Assembly: GCA_964371945.1 (NCBI GenBank) | Contig: CAYJPA010000119.1 | Location: 1 to 11,890, forward strand | Source: CAYJPA01 sp964371945 | Lineage (GTDB): Bacteria; Chloroflexota; Chloroflexia; Thermomicrobiales; UBA6265 | DNA length: 11,890 nucleotides | Direction: 5' to 3' | Shown: piece by piece, positions 1-7,714 of the stretch | Position numbering within the stretch: position 1 is the stretch's first letter | Layout: the number at the start of each line of letters is the position of its first letter | The notes under the pieces: generated by a model | Told to the model about the DNA's origin: nothing | Database searches by the model: none | Seen by the model: the letters and a program-made list of their open reading frames with translations, nothing else | Program-made: the position numbers and the translations under genes

Positions 1-7
1 AATTTGA

Positions 8-25
8 CCCTTTGGCCATAAAGGG
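8..25. terminator. Possible hairpin terminator downstream of the RES gene
   Basis: The six bases CCCTTT (8-13) pair with AAAGGG (20-25) around a six-base loop. The hairpin lies 17 bp beyond the stop of the minus-strand RES gene. There is no real T tract on either side, so a terminator role is inferred from position. Confidence 0.3.
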
Positions 26-41
26 GGTAATACGCAGCCTA

Positions 42-680
42 TCAGGCAGGGAGTGGCAGGCTAAACTCTATGCGAGTGGCGGCAAAATCCGAATCATCAT
101 CCGAGATCGTGTTGATCTCAATGTCAGTCAATTGGACTTGAGACTCTGACGACAAATTGAAAATGGCCCAACAATTGAGTTCAGAGGTGAACCTAGTTGT
201 ATATAGGATCCCTTGACAACCGTCCTGATGAGCCCAAAGTCCGATCTTCTGCGTGATGGAACGATTGTCTCCACATGCGGTGCTATGGTCAAAGTCGGTA
301 ACTCCCAATTCAATGAGTTCCGGCGCTAGCTGTGACCTGAGGAACTGGATCGTCTGGGACGCACGAAGATCCAGCCACTTCGACGGGGCATTTCGATCAC
401 TCAACAAGAACCGCGCTATACGTCGATCGTTGATCCAAGACCGCGTCAGCGGCGATATCGCATGGCCCTCCAAGTCAGGTCGGAACTTTGCCAGTGCTTC
501 AAGAAAGGCCGATCGGCGTTCTCCTGCATACAGCACCCGATAGGCTCTTTCTTCTCGTGGATCGTCAAACCTTCCACTTCCAACGTATTCCCAAGACGGC
601 CAATTTAGGAGCCGGCTTTTGCTGGCAACTCGATAGATCGGTTTCTCCGGCGTTGAAGCGTATCGCGGGCCATTACCCAT
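42..680 (-). CDS. RES-domain protein (predicted NAD+-degrading toxin fold)
   Basis: 212 aa from the ATG at 680. An in-frame ATG at 728 would give 228 aa, but the 680 start overlaps the upstream methyltransferase stop by only 8 bp, the usual operon geometry, and places the domain near the N-terminus. RES features seen: YR at 16-17, GRFDDP at 36-41, YRVLYAGERRSAFLEAL around 48-64 with the family Glu at 61, then GILYTTRF and NCWAIF at about 157-174, matching the family ending GI-Y-S-R...-ALF. Characterised RES toxins (MbcT, ParT and relatives) degrade or modify NAD+ or ADP-ribosylate targets and usually pair with an Xre/MbcA-type antitoxin. None is visible here; the partner is a DNA methyltransferase. 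The Ser that gives RES its S is not at its usual place after Tyr160: Thr161-Thr162 stand there, so activity is uncertain. The fold call is firm; toxin function is inferred. Confidence 0.85.
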   Translation of the reverse strand: MGNGPRYASTPEKPIYRVASKSRLLNWPSWEYVGSGRFDDPREERAYRVLYAGERRSAFLEALAKFRPDLEGHAISPLTRSWINDRRIARFLLSDRNAPSKWLDLRASQTIQFLRSQLAPELIELGVTDFDHSTACGDNRSITQKIGLWAHQDGCQGILYTTRFTSELNCWAIFNLSSESQVQLTDIEINTISDDDSDFAATRIEFSLPLPA

Positions 681-3384
681 ATGCCGCGAATTCACGCGCA
701 GCCCGGAGCACGGCGTGCGGGTCATCAACTAGCGTGGCAGCCGGGGATCGGTCAGCAAGCATCGGATTCTTTCCGACGAACCAAGCCTGAATTGTGTCAG
801 CAGCCTCGAACTCTTCTAGCAGCTTCACGATTTCTAACGCCGTGCTGAGTCGTACGTCTGCCGTGACGGTCGACAACGCACGTTCCGTCTGGTGCTTGCT
901 GGTCCGCTCCACCAATCCGACTATAAAATCAGTAAGCCATTCGCCCAACACCGCCCTGATTTGCGGGATCGGGTCGGCGTCGGGGTCGCCTGGCACTTCG
1001 AGACTGGTTTGTCGATAACCTCCCGGAAAGACAGGTCTTTGTTGGTCCGAAAATGCCTCCAGCAATGCAGCCTCCAAAGAGACCGGCAGCTTGTATGCAG
1101 CCAGCACCATATGGTCGATGCGCTGAAGGAGATCGATGCATTCACGCTGAGCTGAAGCATCCACCATCACACCGCTCAAGCCCGCACGTTTCTCTTGGTA
1201 TTGACCCACAAGGTCCACTATCATCTGGGAATCGGAAGCGGTGAAATCCGGGAAGGGTATCGACTTCAGACGAGCTATCGTGTTGTCACGTGACGCATTG
1301 TCAAGCCCGACAAAGGCATTTGCCACATACCCGTTGAGAACAGCGGCTATCAGTTCAACCGGTGACTCGCCCTTCGGCCAAACGCCATGGAATCGGTGAT
1401 AGCACACCAGACCGCTTTTGTCTGGCACAGCGGCTAACCGCCACGGACCCCTCGACATACGAGCGGCGTTCAAGATTACCTTTGGGGTACGCCAAGGAAG
1501 ACGATACGCCTTGTAAAGCATCAAATCTTCGTCAAGATTTAAGTGAGTAATGTTTGCGGCGTGATACTGTTCATAACCTGGTCCGACTCTGAAGAGGCCG
1601 CGTTGAAAACCAGCCTGGGGCTCGGTCGATTGAACCAGTTGCGCATGTTGCTTAGTTGATATGTTGTATTCAACGCCATTGTGTATTTCTGCAACTGACC
1701 CGAGTATCTGTAGCTTGTCGAGACACTTCCACAGTCTGCTCAACGGATGATGCCAGAGTTGTGGAACTGAACCCACACGTTCGACAGGAGACTCGACAAC
1801 CCACGATGGTGCACCAGTAACTGCGAACTTGCGCAGATCGGCCCTCTTAACTGCCGCACTTCTAACTGTTGTCGAAGTAGAAGTGCGATCGTGTGCTAAC
1901 AAGATGATGGATTGGGCTTTTGAATGCGCAAAGAGGCTGTCGGGGAGCGAAATTATCTCAACCTGTCCATACTTCCGGACTAAGATGCGTCTGGCTTCGC
2001 GGAAGCTCTGACCTTCCAAGAACGACCACGGAAGGACAAATCCAAGCAGTTCGGGACCTGACACGAGCGCCCGTGCAAGTATTTCGACCATGGGATTGGG
2101 GATCTTTATTCTCTGATACCGCTTTCGCGTTTCTTGGTCGAACCATTCAAAAGGTGGATTACATAGCACGACTGAGCTACTGGTGAGCAGATGTTGCGCG
2201 ATTGGGTCATTAAAGACATCGCCACTTCGCACGTTCCAGCCATTCGGGTTGGGGTAGTCGGCGAGCAGAAGCGAGAGCTTCGCGACCTCGACCGCAAACG
2301 GATCAATTTCTACTCCGGCCAATGATCGCTTCAAATATCTATGTCGTTTATCATTCGATAAATCTGAGGGAAGGAGTTCGCGAAGCCGGTTCAGCGCGGC
2401 CACCAAAAATGCCGCATGCCCAGCAAAGGGTTCGAAAATCACCCGATGCTGTTCGGCAAGCGACTCAAACGGAAGTTTTTGCGTTACATATTCTGCGACA
2501 AACGGTGGCGTCGCGTGCGTTCCGGTGATCCGGCGGTGCTCGGCCGAAACTAGAGTGTTCTCGTAAACGTGTGCGAGTGCCTCGACTGATATGTTGCGCA
2601 AGTTAAACGCCGAATGAATACGGCGCCAAACAAGCTCCTGAACGCGCGGATCTTGGACAATCGGTTCAGTATCGTCGTATTCGCCATAGATAGTCCTGGC
2701 CAACTCCAGCGCTTTTGCCGGATCGGTGACCGAGGTGGCACCAGGGTAATCTCTATCCGAAAATACTTTTGCCGCAAGTAACCTGAATACCAGACGAACC
2801 AATTGCCGTGGGTTAGGGGCGTCGCTGCTGTGCTCCGCTAAGCCATGCTGCGCGAGCGCCAAGGCATCCCGAAGTACAACGTCCAACTTTCGAAACACGA
2901 CGCCATCTATTGCTGGAATCAGGCCAAGGTCATAAAAGTCGAGCTGCCGCGGGCTGGGATCAAACGCGACGCTTTTGATCCTTAGAACTGTACGGGGACC
3001 CCATTCAGCGCGGTGGTCAGTGAAAAGTTCGACAAGTCGGTCGGGAGAAATGCGATCCTGTAGTTCAGGTGCATCCGTTGGCCTAATCTTCCACCGCTTA
3101 ATCGAATCAAATTCTAGCTGAAGAACTTGCGGAGCGCCGAGCGCCCGGAGATTTGCGATGTCGTCGTCCGTCCCGAAGGTTACGCCCCAGCAGGCCGTCC
3201 GATACGACGGTGGGTCTTGCCCAAATGCAGCTATATCGACTGATCGATCCGGCTCAGCTCGCTCAAAGACATCGGCAAAAATCCAATCGCTGGCGATCCG
3301 GGATGGCTGATACCCGCCCGCAACCAGACTCTCCCGTGCAATTGACAGTAGCCGGATTCGATCGCCGGCAGCGAGTTCGCCCAT
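673..3384 (-). CDS. Adenine-N6 DNA methyltransferase, Eco57I/type IIG-like
   Basis: 903 aa from the ATG at 3384, chosen over the in-frame ATG at 3423 because GGGAG lies five bases upstream of it. Methyltransferase motifs in order (numbered from this start): THATPPFVAEYV (~289-300, like the GsyYTP segment before motif I), FEPFAGHAAF (~317-326, SAM-binding motif I), GVEIDPFAVEVAKL (~357-370, motif II), SGDVF (~387-391) and the catalytic CNPPF (~408-412, motif IV). FVLPWSFL and the long region after it fit the rest of the catalytic domain plus a target-recognition domain (~540-760), with IDHMVLAAYKLP (~756-767) typical of type IIG C-terminal regions. The N-terminal ~280 residues contain VDIAAF (~49-54), but no complete PD-(D/E)xK nuclease motif could be identified, so it may modify DNA without cutting. 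It precedes the RES gene with an 8-bp overlap. By eye the base composition is lower in GC than the VIT/VWA and SDR genes, suggesting transfer. Confidence 0.85.
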   Translation of the reverse strand: MGELAAGDRIRLLSIARESLVAGGYQPSRIASDWIFADVFERAEPDRSVDIAAFGQDPPSYRTACWGVTFGTDDDIANLRALGAPQVLQLEFDSIKRWKIRPTDAPELQDRISPDRLVELFTDHRAEWGPRTVLRIKSVAFDPSPRQLDFYDLGLIPAIDGVVFRKLDVVLRDALALAQHGLAEHSSDAPNPRQLVRLVFRLLAAKVFSDRDYPGATSVTDPAKALELARTIYGEYDDTEPIVQDPRVQELVWRRIHSAFNLRNISVEALAHVYENTLVSAEHRRITGTHATPPFVAEYVTQKLPFESLAEQHRVIFEPFAGHAAFLVAALNRLRELLPSDLSNDKRHRYLKRSLAGVEIDPFAVEVAKLSLLLADYPNPNGWNVRSGDVFNDPIAQHLLTSSSVVLCNPPFEWFDQETRKRYQRIKIPNPMVEILARALVSGPELLGFVLPWSFLEGQSFREARRILVRKYGQVEIISLPDSLFAHSKAQSIILLAHDRTSTSTTVRSAAVKRADLRKFAVTGAPSWVVESPVERVGSVPQLWHHPLSRLWKCLDKLQILGSVAEIHNGVEYNISTKQHAQLVQSTEPQAGFQRGLFRVGPGYEQYHAANITHLNLDEDLMLYKAYRLPWRTPKVILNAARMSRGPWRLAAVPDKSGLVCYHRFHGVWPKGESPVELIAAVLNGYVANAFVGLDNASRDNTIARLKSIPFPDFTASDSQMIVDLVGQYQEKRAGLSGVMVDASAQRECIDLLQRIDHMVLAAYKLPVSLEAALLEAFSDQQRPVFPGGYRQTSLEVPGDPDADPIPQIRAVLGEWLTDFIVGLVERTSKHQTERALSTVTADVRLSTALEIVKLLEEFEAADTIQAWFVGKNPMLADRSPAATLVDDPHAVLRAAREFAAYG

Positions 3385-4014
3385 AAGTGCTCCCGAACAA
3401 CTTCGCCCCGATCTTCTTCTCATTCTAGCGTGGAACGCAACGACAAATCGGGGTGCCCGAAGCCGCCTCCTGTCTGCTACGCTACGAGTCGCTCCTGTCG
3501 TCTGTGCCCGCTCAGCGCCGCCAACCGAGCCAGAGCGACTGTCTCGACATTATGAACACCTCCGCGACGCTCGCGACCCAGTGCGATCCTCGTCCCGCCG
3601 CAAGTAAGGGGGACCAACTCATGCGCCGGCCGCGTATACCGCATTCCGTTTGGATGTTCTATCGCGAGGCAGTGATCAGCAACGCGATAGTTCGAGCTAC
3701 TTCACTCCAACCACAATCGGAAGGAGCTTTCATCCGGCTCCATCCGACCATCTAGAGAACTCGAGGTCGTTCCAAGCGACAGCCATCGGCACGACGACAG
3801 GGTCCACGGTGAGTTCGTACAAGTCTCGCTTCGGTACCCTACGGGCCTCAGCGCGAAAACTGCAGCCGCGGCTGACGCGGCCAGACATCAGACCAGGGGC
3901 TTCCTCTCGATGGGAACCAATCCGGAACCACCGGCGTCCTTATGACAACGAACACCGCGCGCTGCGGTCGCCGACCCGTCACGGCGCAATCTGATCTTCA
4001 GCTAGGAGGATGTC
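3385..4014. other. Long intergenic region, no convincing gene
   Basis: About 630 bp between divergent genes. Two plus-strand open frames (3453-3755 and 3650-3994) overlap each other; their products are rich in Arg, Ser and Pro and show no recognisable domain, so I leave them uncalled. A short inverted repeat, GGAGC with GCTCC, sits near 3723-3741. The promoters of the methyltransferase operon and the VIT/VWA gene must lie here, but no clear -35/-10 pair stood out. Confidence 0.5.
4004..4009 (+). promoter_or_regulatory. Strong ribosome binding site of the VIT/VWA gene
   Basis: A perfect AGGAGG stands five bases before the ATG at 4015 and fixes that start. Confidence 0.85.
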
Positions 4015-6228
4015 ATGCGTAGGCGAACCATCTTTTCGATCGTAGCTCTCTTGTTTCTGGCGATTTCACTTGCGACCCCTGCTCTTACTCGTGCGGATGG
4101 GTTGATCATCGTCGAGCCGCCGGAGTGCGATCCGGCGTGCAGTGAGCCGATCTACGTCGGCGACCAGCTCAATGTCACATCGCATGTCGTGAAGGTGGTC
4201 ATCGCCGATCAGGTCGCGACCACCACGATCGATCAGGTCTTCCACAATCCGAACGACTGGGTGGCCGAAGGAACCTACATCTTCCCGTTGCCCAACGGCG
4301 CGACGGTCGACAAGTTCACCATGATCGTCGACGGTCAGGCGATCGAGGCCAAAATCCTCTCCGCCGACGAAGCGCGCGCGGTCTACAACGAGATCGTGCG
4401 GAAGATGCGCGACCCAGCCCTGCTCGAGTACGCCGGCAATGGCGCGATCCAGGCCAGCATCTTCCCGATCGAACCGGGCGGCGATCGCCGGATCCAGATC
4501 GAATACCAGCAGGTGCTCACGGCCGAGGGCGGGTTGATCCGCTACGTCTACCCGCTGAACACCGAGCGTTTCTCGGCGGCTCCACTGCAAAACGTCTCCG
4601 TGCATGTCTCCGTCGAATCGAAAGAGCCGGTGCGGGCGGTCTATTCGCCAAGTCACCAGATCGCGCTCGACCGCACCGACGACTACCGATTTGCCGCCGG
4701 TTGGGAGGCGAGCGATGTTCGCCCGGATAGCGACTTCGAGCTGATCTACACCGTGTCGCAAGAGCAGATCGGCGCGAATCTATTGAGTTATGTCGATCCC
4801 GCGACCGGTGAGGGCTACTTCATGCTCCTGGCCGCGCCGGGGATCGCGAGCCAGCAAGAAGCGATCGCCAAAGACGTGATCGTGGTGCTCGACACCTCCG
4901 GCAGCATGGAGGGCGAAAAAATCGAGCAGGCCCGGCAGGCGCTGATCTACGTGCTCGAGCACCTGAACGCGCAGGACCGATTCAATGTGGTCGAGTTCAG
5001 CACCGGCGTCCGCTTCTACGCGAATGGCTTGCAGCCGCAATCCGATGCCGCGAACGCGGTGCAGTGGGCGAGCAACCTTCAGGCGACCGGTGGAACCGAC
5101 ATCAACCGGGCACTGCTCGAGGGCATGAACTTCGTCGATCCCGCCCGTCCAACCTACGTCATCTTCCTGACCGACGGTTTGCCGACGGAAGGCGAAACCG
5201 AGGTCGGCGCGATCCTGCAAAACGTGAAGAACAGCGCGCCTGAGAATGTCCGCCTCTTCTCGTTCGGTGTCGGCGACGATGTCGACACGATTCTGCTCGA
5301 TACTCTGGTTCAGGATCACCACGGCGCCACCACCTACGTCCGGCCGGGCGAAAACCTGGAAGAGGCGGTTTCGGTCTTCTACGGCAAGGTCAGCACGCCT
5401 GTCCTGACCGATGTTCAGGTCAAACTCGGCGATGCGGTGATCGAGGATATCTATCCGCGGCCGCTGCCTGACATCTTTGCCGGCACGCAACTGGTGGTGG
5501 TCGGGAAGTATCGCCAGGGCGGACCCGCGCCGATCACGCTGACCGGCAATGTCAATGGGCAGGCGACCTCCTTTGTCTACGGTGATCAAACTCTTGTCTC
5601 GGCCGGCGGCGATGACTTCCTGCCTCGACTCTGGGCGACCCGCAAGATCGGGTACCTGCTCAATCAAATCCGGCTCAACGGCGAAAACGCGGAATGGGTG
5701 CAGGCGATCGTCGATCTGAGCGTCCGCTATGGAATCGTCACGCCATACACCTCGTACCTGATCACTGAAGACGACATTCTGACCCAGCAGGGACGCGCAA
5801 ACGCGGCCGAAGAGGAAAGCGCCAAGATCCTGGCCGCGCCGACGATGAGCACCGGCGGCGAGGCTGTCGATCAAGCGGCGGCGGCCGGCGGAATGGCCGA
5901 CACGGATAGCGGAGTCATGGAGGAACCACTCAGCGTTATCGATGAAGAAGGCAACGAGATCGCGGTCGCGGGAGCGATCAAGCTCATTGGCGACCGCACC
6001 TTCGTCGATCAGGGCGGCGTCTGGACGGAAACGACCTTCGACCCGTCGGCCATGACCACCATCAAGGTGCAGTTCCTCAGCGAGGACTACTTCAAACTCC
6101 TCGAGCTGCGACCCGGCCTCGCGGAAGCATTCGCACTCGGTGATCGCGTGATCGCGATCAGTAACGGCATCGCCTTCGAAGTCACCGCCGAAGAACAACC
6201 CGCCATCGACTTCAGCACACTGGGATAA
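4015..6228 (+). CDS. Secreted VIT and von Willebrand factor A domain protein
   Basis: 737 aa. A signal peptide is evident: MRRR, a hydrophobic core at about 7-22, and likely cleavage after TRA at ~27, so the protein acts outside the cytoplasmic membrane. Domains: a VIT (vault / inter-alpha-trypsin) domain at ~45-175, with the typical FPLPNGATVDKFTMIVDG and ILSADEARAVYNEIV segments; a VWA domain at ~286-460 with an intact metal-ion (MIDAS) site, DTSGSMEG (293-300), Thr361 in GGTDIN and Asp387 in LTDGLPT; and a C-terminal region (~540-737) with VRYGIVTPYTSYLITED and a final beta-rich module. Cys38 and Cys42 near the mature N-terminus could form a disulfide. VIT/VWA proteins of this layout are common in bacteria and probably bind proteins through Mg2+ at the MIDAS; the ligand here is unknown. 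The gene stands alone, with its own RBS and hairpin. Its 3' end recurs in degraded form at 8448 and, less clearly, at 7401. Confidence 0.92.
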   Translation: MRRRTIFSIVALLFLAISLATPALTRADGLIIVEPPECDPACSEPIYVGDQLNVTSHVVKVVIADQVATTTIDQVFHNPNDWVAEGTYIFPLPNGATVDKFTMIVDGQAIEAKILSADEARAVYNEIVRKMRDPALLEYAGNGAIQASIFPIEPGGDRRIQIEYQQVLTAEGGLIRYVYPLNTERFSAAPLQNVSVHVSVESKEPVRAVYSPSHQIALDRTDDYRFAAGWEASDVRPDSDFELIYTVSQEQIGANLLSYVDPATGEGYFMLLAAPGIASQQEAIAKDVIVVLDTSGSMEGEKIEQARQALIYVLEHLNAQDRFNVVEFSTGVRFYANGLQPQSDAANAVQWASNLQATGGTDINRALLEGMNFVDPARPTYVIFLTDGLPTEGETEVGAILQNVKNSAPENVRLFSFGVGDDVDTILLDTLVQDHHGATTYVRPGENLEEAVSVFYGKVSTPVLTDVQVKLGDAVIEDIYPRPLPDIFAGTQLVVVGKYRQGGPAPITLTGNVNGQATSFVYGDQTLVSAGGDDFLPRLWATRKIGYLLNQIRLNGENAEWVQAIVDLSVRYGIVTPYTSYLITEDDILTQQGRANAAEEESAKILAAPTMSTGGEAVDQAAAAGGMADTDSGVMEEPLSVIDEEGNEIAVAGAIKLIGDRTFVDQGGVWTETTFDPSAMTTIKVQFLSEDYFKLLELRPGLAEAFALGDRVIAISNGIAFEVTAEEQPAIDFSTLG

Positions 6229-6241
6229 CTTCCACTCCATC

Positions 6242-6263
6242 CCTCCCCCAGCTTTGGGGGAGG
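6242..6263 (+). terminator. Hairpin after the VIT/VWA gene
   Basis: A perfect 9-bp stem, CCTCCCCCA (6242-6250) with TGGGGGAGG (6255-6263), and a GCTT loop, beginning 13 bp after the stop codon. No T tract follows, so it is an unusual or 3'-end-stabilising hairpin rather than a textbook intrinsic terminator. Confidence 0.65.
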
Positions 6264-6279
6264 AATCCAACCGACAACA

Positions 6280-6334
6280 CATCCCCTGTTGCTAACGTGA
6301 CAGGGTGCGAGGCCGCCGCGAGGCGGTCTCTGCA
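6280..6334 (+). repeat. Two-hairpin dispersed element, copy A
   Basis: Hairpin 1: CCCTGTTGC (6284-6292) pairs with GTGACAGGG (6297-6305) over nine pairs, two of them G-U, closed by a TAAC tetraloop. Hairpin 2: GAGGCCGCC (6309-6317) pairs with GGCGGTCTC (6322-6330), nine pairs with one G-U, closed by the GNRA loop GCGA, with two further pairs outside a bulged T. A close copy is at 10512-10565. It lies between the VIT/VWA hairpin and the SDR gene. It could be a REP-like mobile element or a structured RNA; orientation is given as read on the plus strand. Confidence 0.75.
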
Positions 6335-6378
6335 TTTGTCCTCCAGCAACCGAATCGAGGCGGCTTGGATGGTGGTCT

Positions 6379-6516
6379 ATGCCTTTCCCCGCCCAGACGG
6401 TATCTTCCTGGACCATGGCTCTTCGGGTTGTTGAAGGAAACCTAACGGCTGGCTGGGTTGATGCCGCCACGGGCAAGCAACTCCCAGCGGTACGAGAAGT
6501 CGCCCATCGAGGTTGA
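6379..6516 (+). other. 45-codon open frame, possible gene remnant
   Basis: The frame starts at ATG 6379 and ends at TGA 6514-6516. Its product contains ALRVVEGNLTAGWVDAATGK, which reads like real protein (a small beta-rich C-terminal module) more than random sequence. I cannot name a family, and no good RBS precedes the ATG. It may be the 3' remnant of a lost gene, or chance. Confidence 0.2.
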
Positions 6517-6563
6517 GCCGATTGATGCAATATCGCATGTGCTGACGAAAGGGGACGGGCTGT

Positions 6564-7343
6564 ATGCGAAGACTGGACAACCGGGTTTGCGTGGTGACTG
6601 GCTCGGGACAAGGAATCGGCAGAGCGATTGCCGAGCGATTCGCCGCCGAGGGCGCGGCGGTCGTCGTCGCCGACGTCAACGAGTCATCGGGCCAACAAAC
6701 GGCCCAACAGATCGTCGACGCTGGTGGTCGCGCCGCCTTCATTGGCGCCGATGTCGCGGTTGAAACGCGGGTCCGTCGACTCTTCGAACAGACAATTCAG
6801 AGCTTCGGCCGGCTCGATGTCCTCGTCAACAATGCCGCGATCGGCGGTCCCGGTGGCGACGTGACCTCGTTCGATCTAGCAGCATGGCAACGGACGCTGG
6901 ACGTCAATCTCACGGGTCCGTTTCTCTGCGCGAAGTACGCGATCCCCCTGCTCCGTGAGGCGGGCGGAGGAGCAATCATTAACATCGCCTCCGTTCTCGG
7001 CGTGCTCGCCATCCCCGGTACCCTCGCGTATGGGACGTGCAAGTCCGGTTTGATCGGAATGACGAGAGTCCTCGCGCTCGACCATGCGAGCGAGAATATC
7101 CGCATCAATGCAATTCTTCCAGGCAGCGTCGATACCCCATTGCTTTGGGGAGACGCGGATGAGGCAACGCGCGATGCGCTCACGACCCACTTCGTCGACG
7201 CGATTCCGAATCGCCGGATCGGGGATCCAGCGGACATCGCGGCCGCGGCCGTCTTCCTTGCGAGCGATGATGAGTCCTACATCAACGGAACGACGCTCGC
7301 CGTCGACGGTGGCTTGCTCTGCCGGATTCGCGTTGATCATTGA
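6564..7343 (+). CDS. Short-chain dehydrogenase/reductase (SDR), classical type
   Basis: 259 aa, the usual length for a classical SDR. It is a cytoplasmic NAD(P)-dependent oxidoreductase. All signature elements are present: the Rossmann glycine motif TGSGQGIG (12-19), Asp37 at the end of beta-2 (favouring NAD+ over NADP+), NNAA (89-92), Asn115, the catalytic Ser143 and the YGTCK pair Tyr156/Lys160, then PGSVDTP (186-192) and the C-terminal NGTTLAVDGG. The ATG at 6564 is preceded by a GAAAGGGG Shine-Dalgarno-like stretch (6547-6554). The substrate cannot be told from sequence; closest in style to the FabG/3-oxoacyl reductase or sugar/polyol dehydrogenase-like members. It has no obvious operon partner: the next gene is convergent. 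Confidence 0.92.
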   Translation: MRRLDNRVCVVTGSGQGIGRAIAERFAAEGAAVVVADVNESSGQQTAQQIVDAGGRAAFIGADVAVETRVRRLFEQTIQSFGRLDVLVNNAAIGGPGGDVTSFDLAAWQRTLDVNLTGPFLCAKYAIPLLREAGGGAIINIASVLGVLAIPGTLAYGTCKSGLIGMTRVLALDHASENIRINAILPGSVDTPLLWGDADEATRDALTTHFVDAIPNRRIGDPADIAAAAVFLASDDESYINGTTLAVDGGLLCRIRVDH

Positions 7344-7400
7344 CCGTATTGCCATGAACCCCACTGGTCGGTCTTCCCTCTGCAACTCGTTTCCCTCGGC

Positions 7401-7443
7401 GTCACCGCCGAAGAAGAACCTCCCCCTCGGCTTAACCGGGGGA
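7401..7443 (+). repeat. Short VIT/VWA 3'-tail remnant plus hairpin
   Basis: The 17 bases at 7401-7417 (GTCACCGCCGAAGAAGA) are identical to 8505-8521 in the better preserved tail copy, and share the first 15 bases with the intact gene at 6181-6195. Immediately after comes a C-rich/G-rich hairpin (TCCCCC 7421-7426 with GGGGGA 7438-7443) like the one following the intact gene, as if the ~50 bp between had been deleted. It sits 57 bp after the SDR stop and could serve as its terminator. Confidence 0.45.
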
Positions 7444-7572
7444 ACAGAACGTGATGCAACCAGAGCACCGCCGTTCCGCACCTGGCGAGCTCACCATGAC
7501 GAGTGCATTCTTGACCGGGGCCACAGGCCAGTTCGCCGTCTGAAGCGACGCGCACGTCCTCAGCGCTGGAAG

Positions 7573-7622
7573 CGCCGGGTACCCCTTGGGTGTGGCGTAG
7601 CCGGGGATCTTCAGTCCCCGGC
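7573..7622. repeat. GC-rich palindromic element (REP-like)
   Basis: A strong palindrome, GCCGGGGA (7600-7607) with TCCCCGGC (7615-7622), eight pairs around a seven-base loop. A weaker hairpin precedes it (CGCC 7573-7576 with GGCG 7594-7597, plus CCC/GGG inside). Such GC-rich palindromes are typical of interspersed repeats in bacterial intergenic DNA; only one copy lies in this window. Confidence 0.5.
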
Positions 7623-7714
7623 GGGCCGCCGGTTCGCGAGCCTCCGATCATCATGAGCGCGATACGCCGCCGATCCAGCATCAACCCGATTGTTGGGCCC
7701 ATTGAAGGCGAAGC

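Larger units (their letters stand above)
7344..7714. other. Intergenic debris with repeats
   Basis: This 371-bp stretch holds no supportable gene. It contains a short remnant resembling the VIT/VWA 3' end with a hairpin (7401-7443) and a GC-rich palindromic element (7573-7622). The remainder shows nothing I can identify. Confidence 0.5.

Noticed and set aside
673..3384. BREX PglX or a complete restriction-modification enzyme
   Set aside because: PglX is longer and comes with other BREX genes, none of which are present. The N-terminus shows no full PD-(D/E)xK motif, so cutting activity is not claimed.
3453..3994. Two overlapping plus-strand frames of 100 and 114 codons in the long gap
   Set aside because: They have low-complexity, Arg/Ser-rich products, no recognisable domain, no convincing RBS, and overlap each other in different frames.
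4780..6282. A 500-codon minus-strand open frame and another at 4066-4761
   Set aside because: Both are antisense to the well-supported VIT/VWA gene. Their products are rich in Asp, Arg and His without any domain, as expected from the complement of GC-rich codons.
6369..6434. 21-codon frame starting at ATG 6369
   Set aside because: It is too short, has no RBS, and overlaps a longer, slightly more protein-like frame from 6379.
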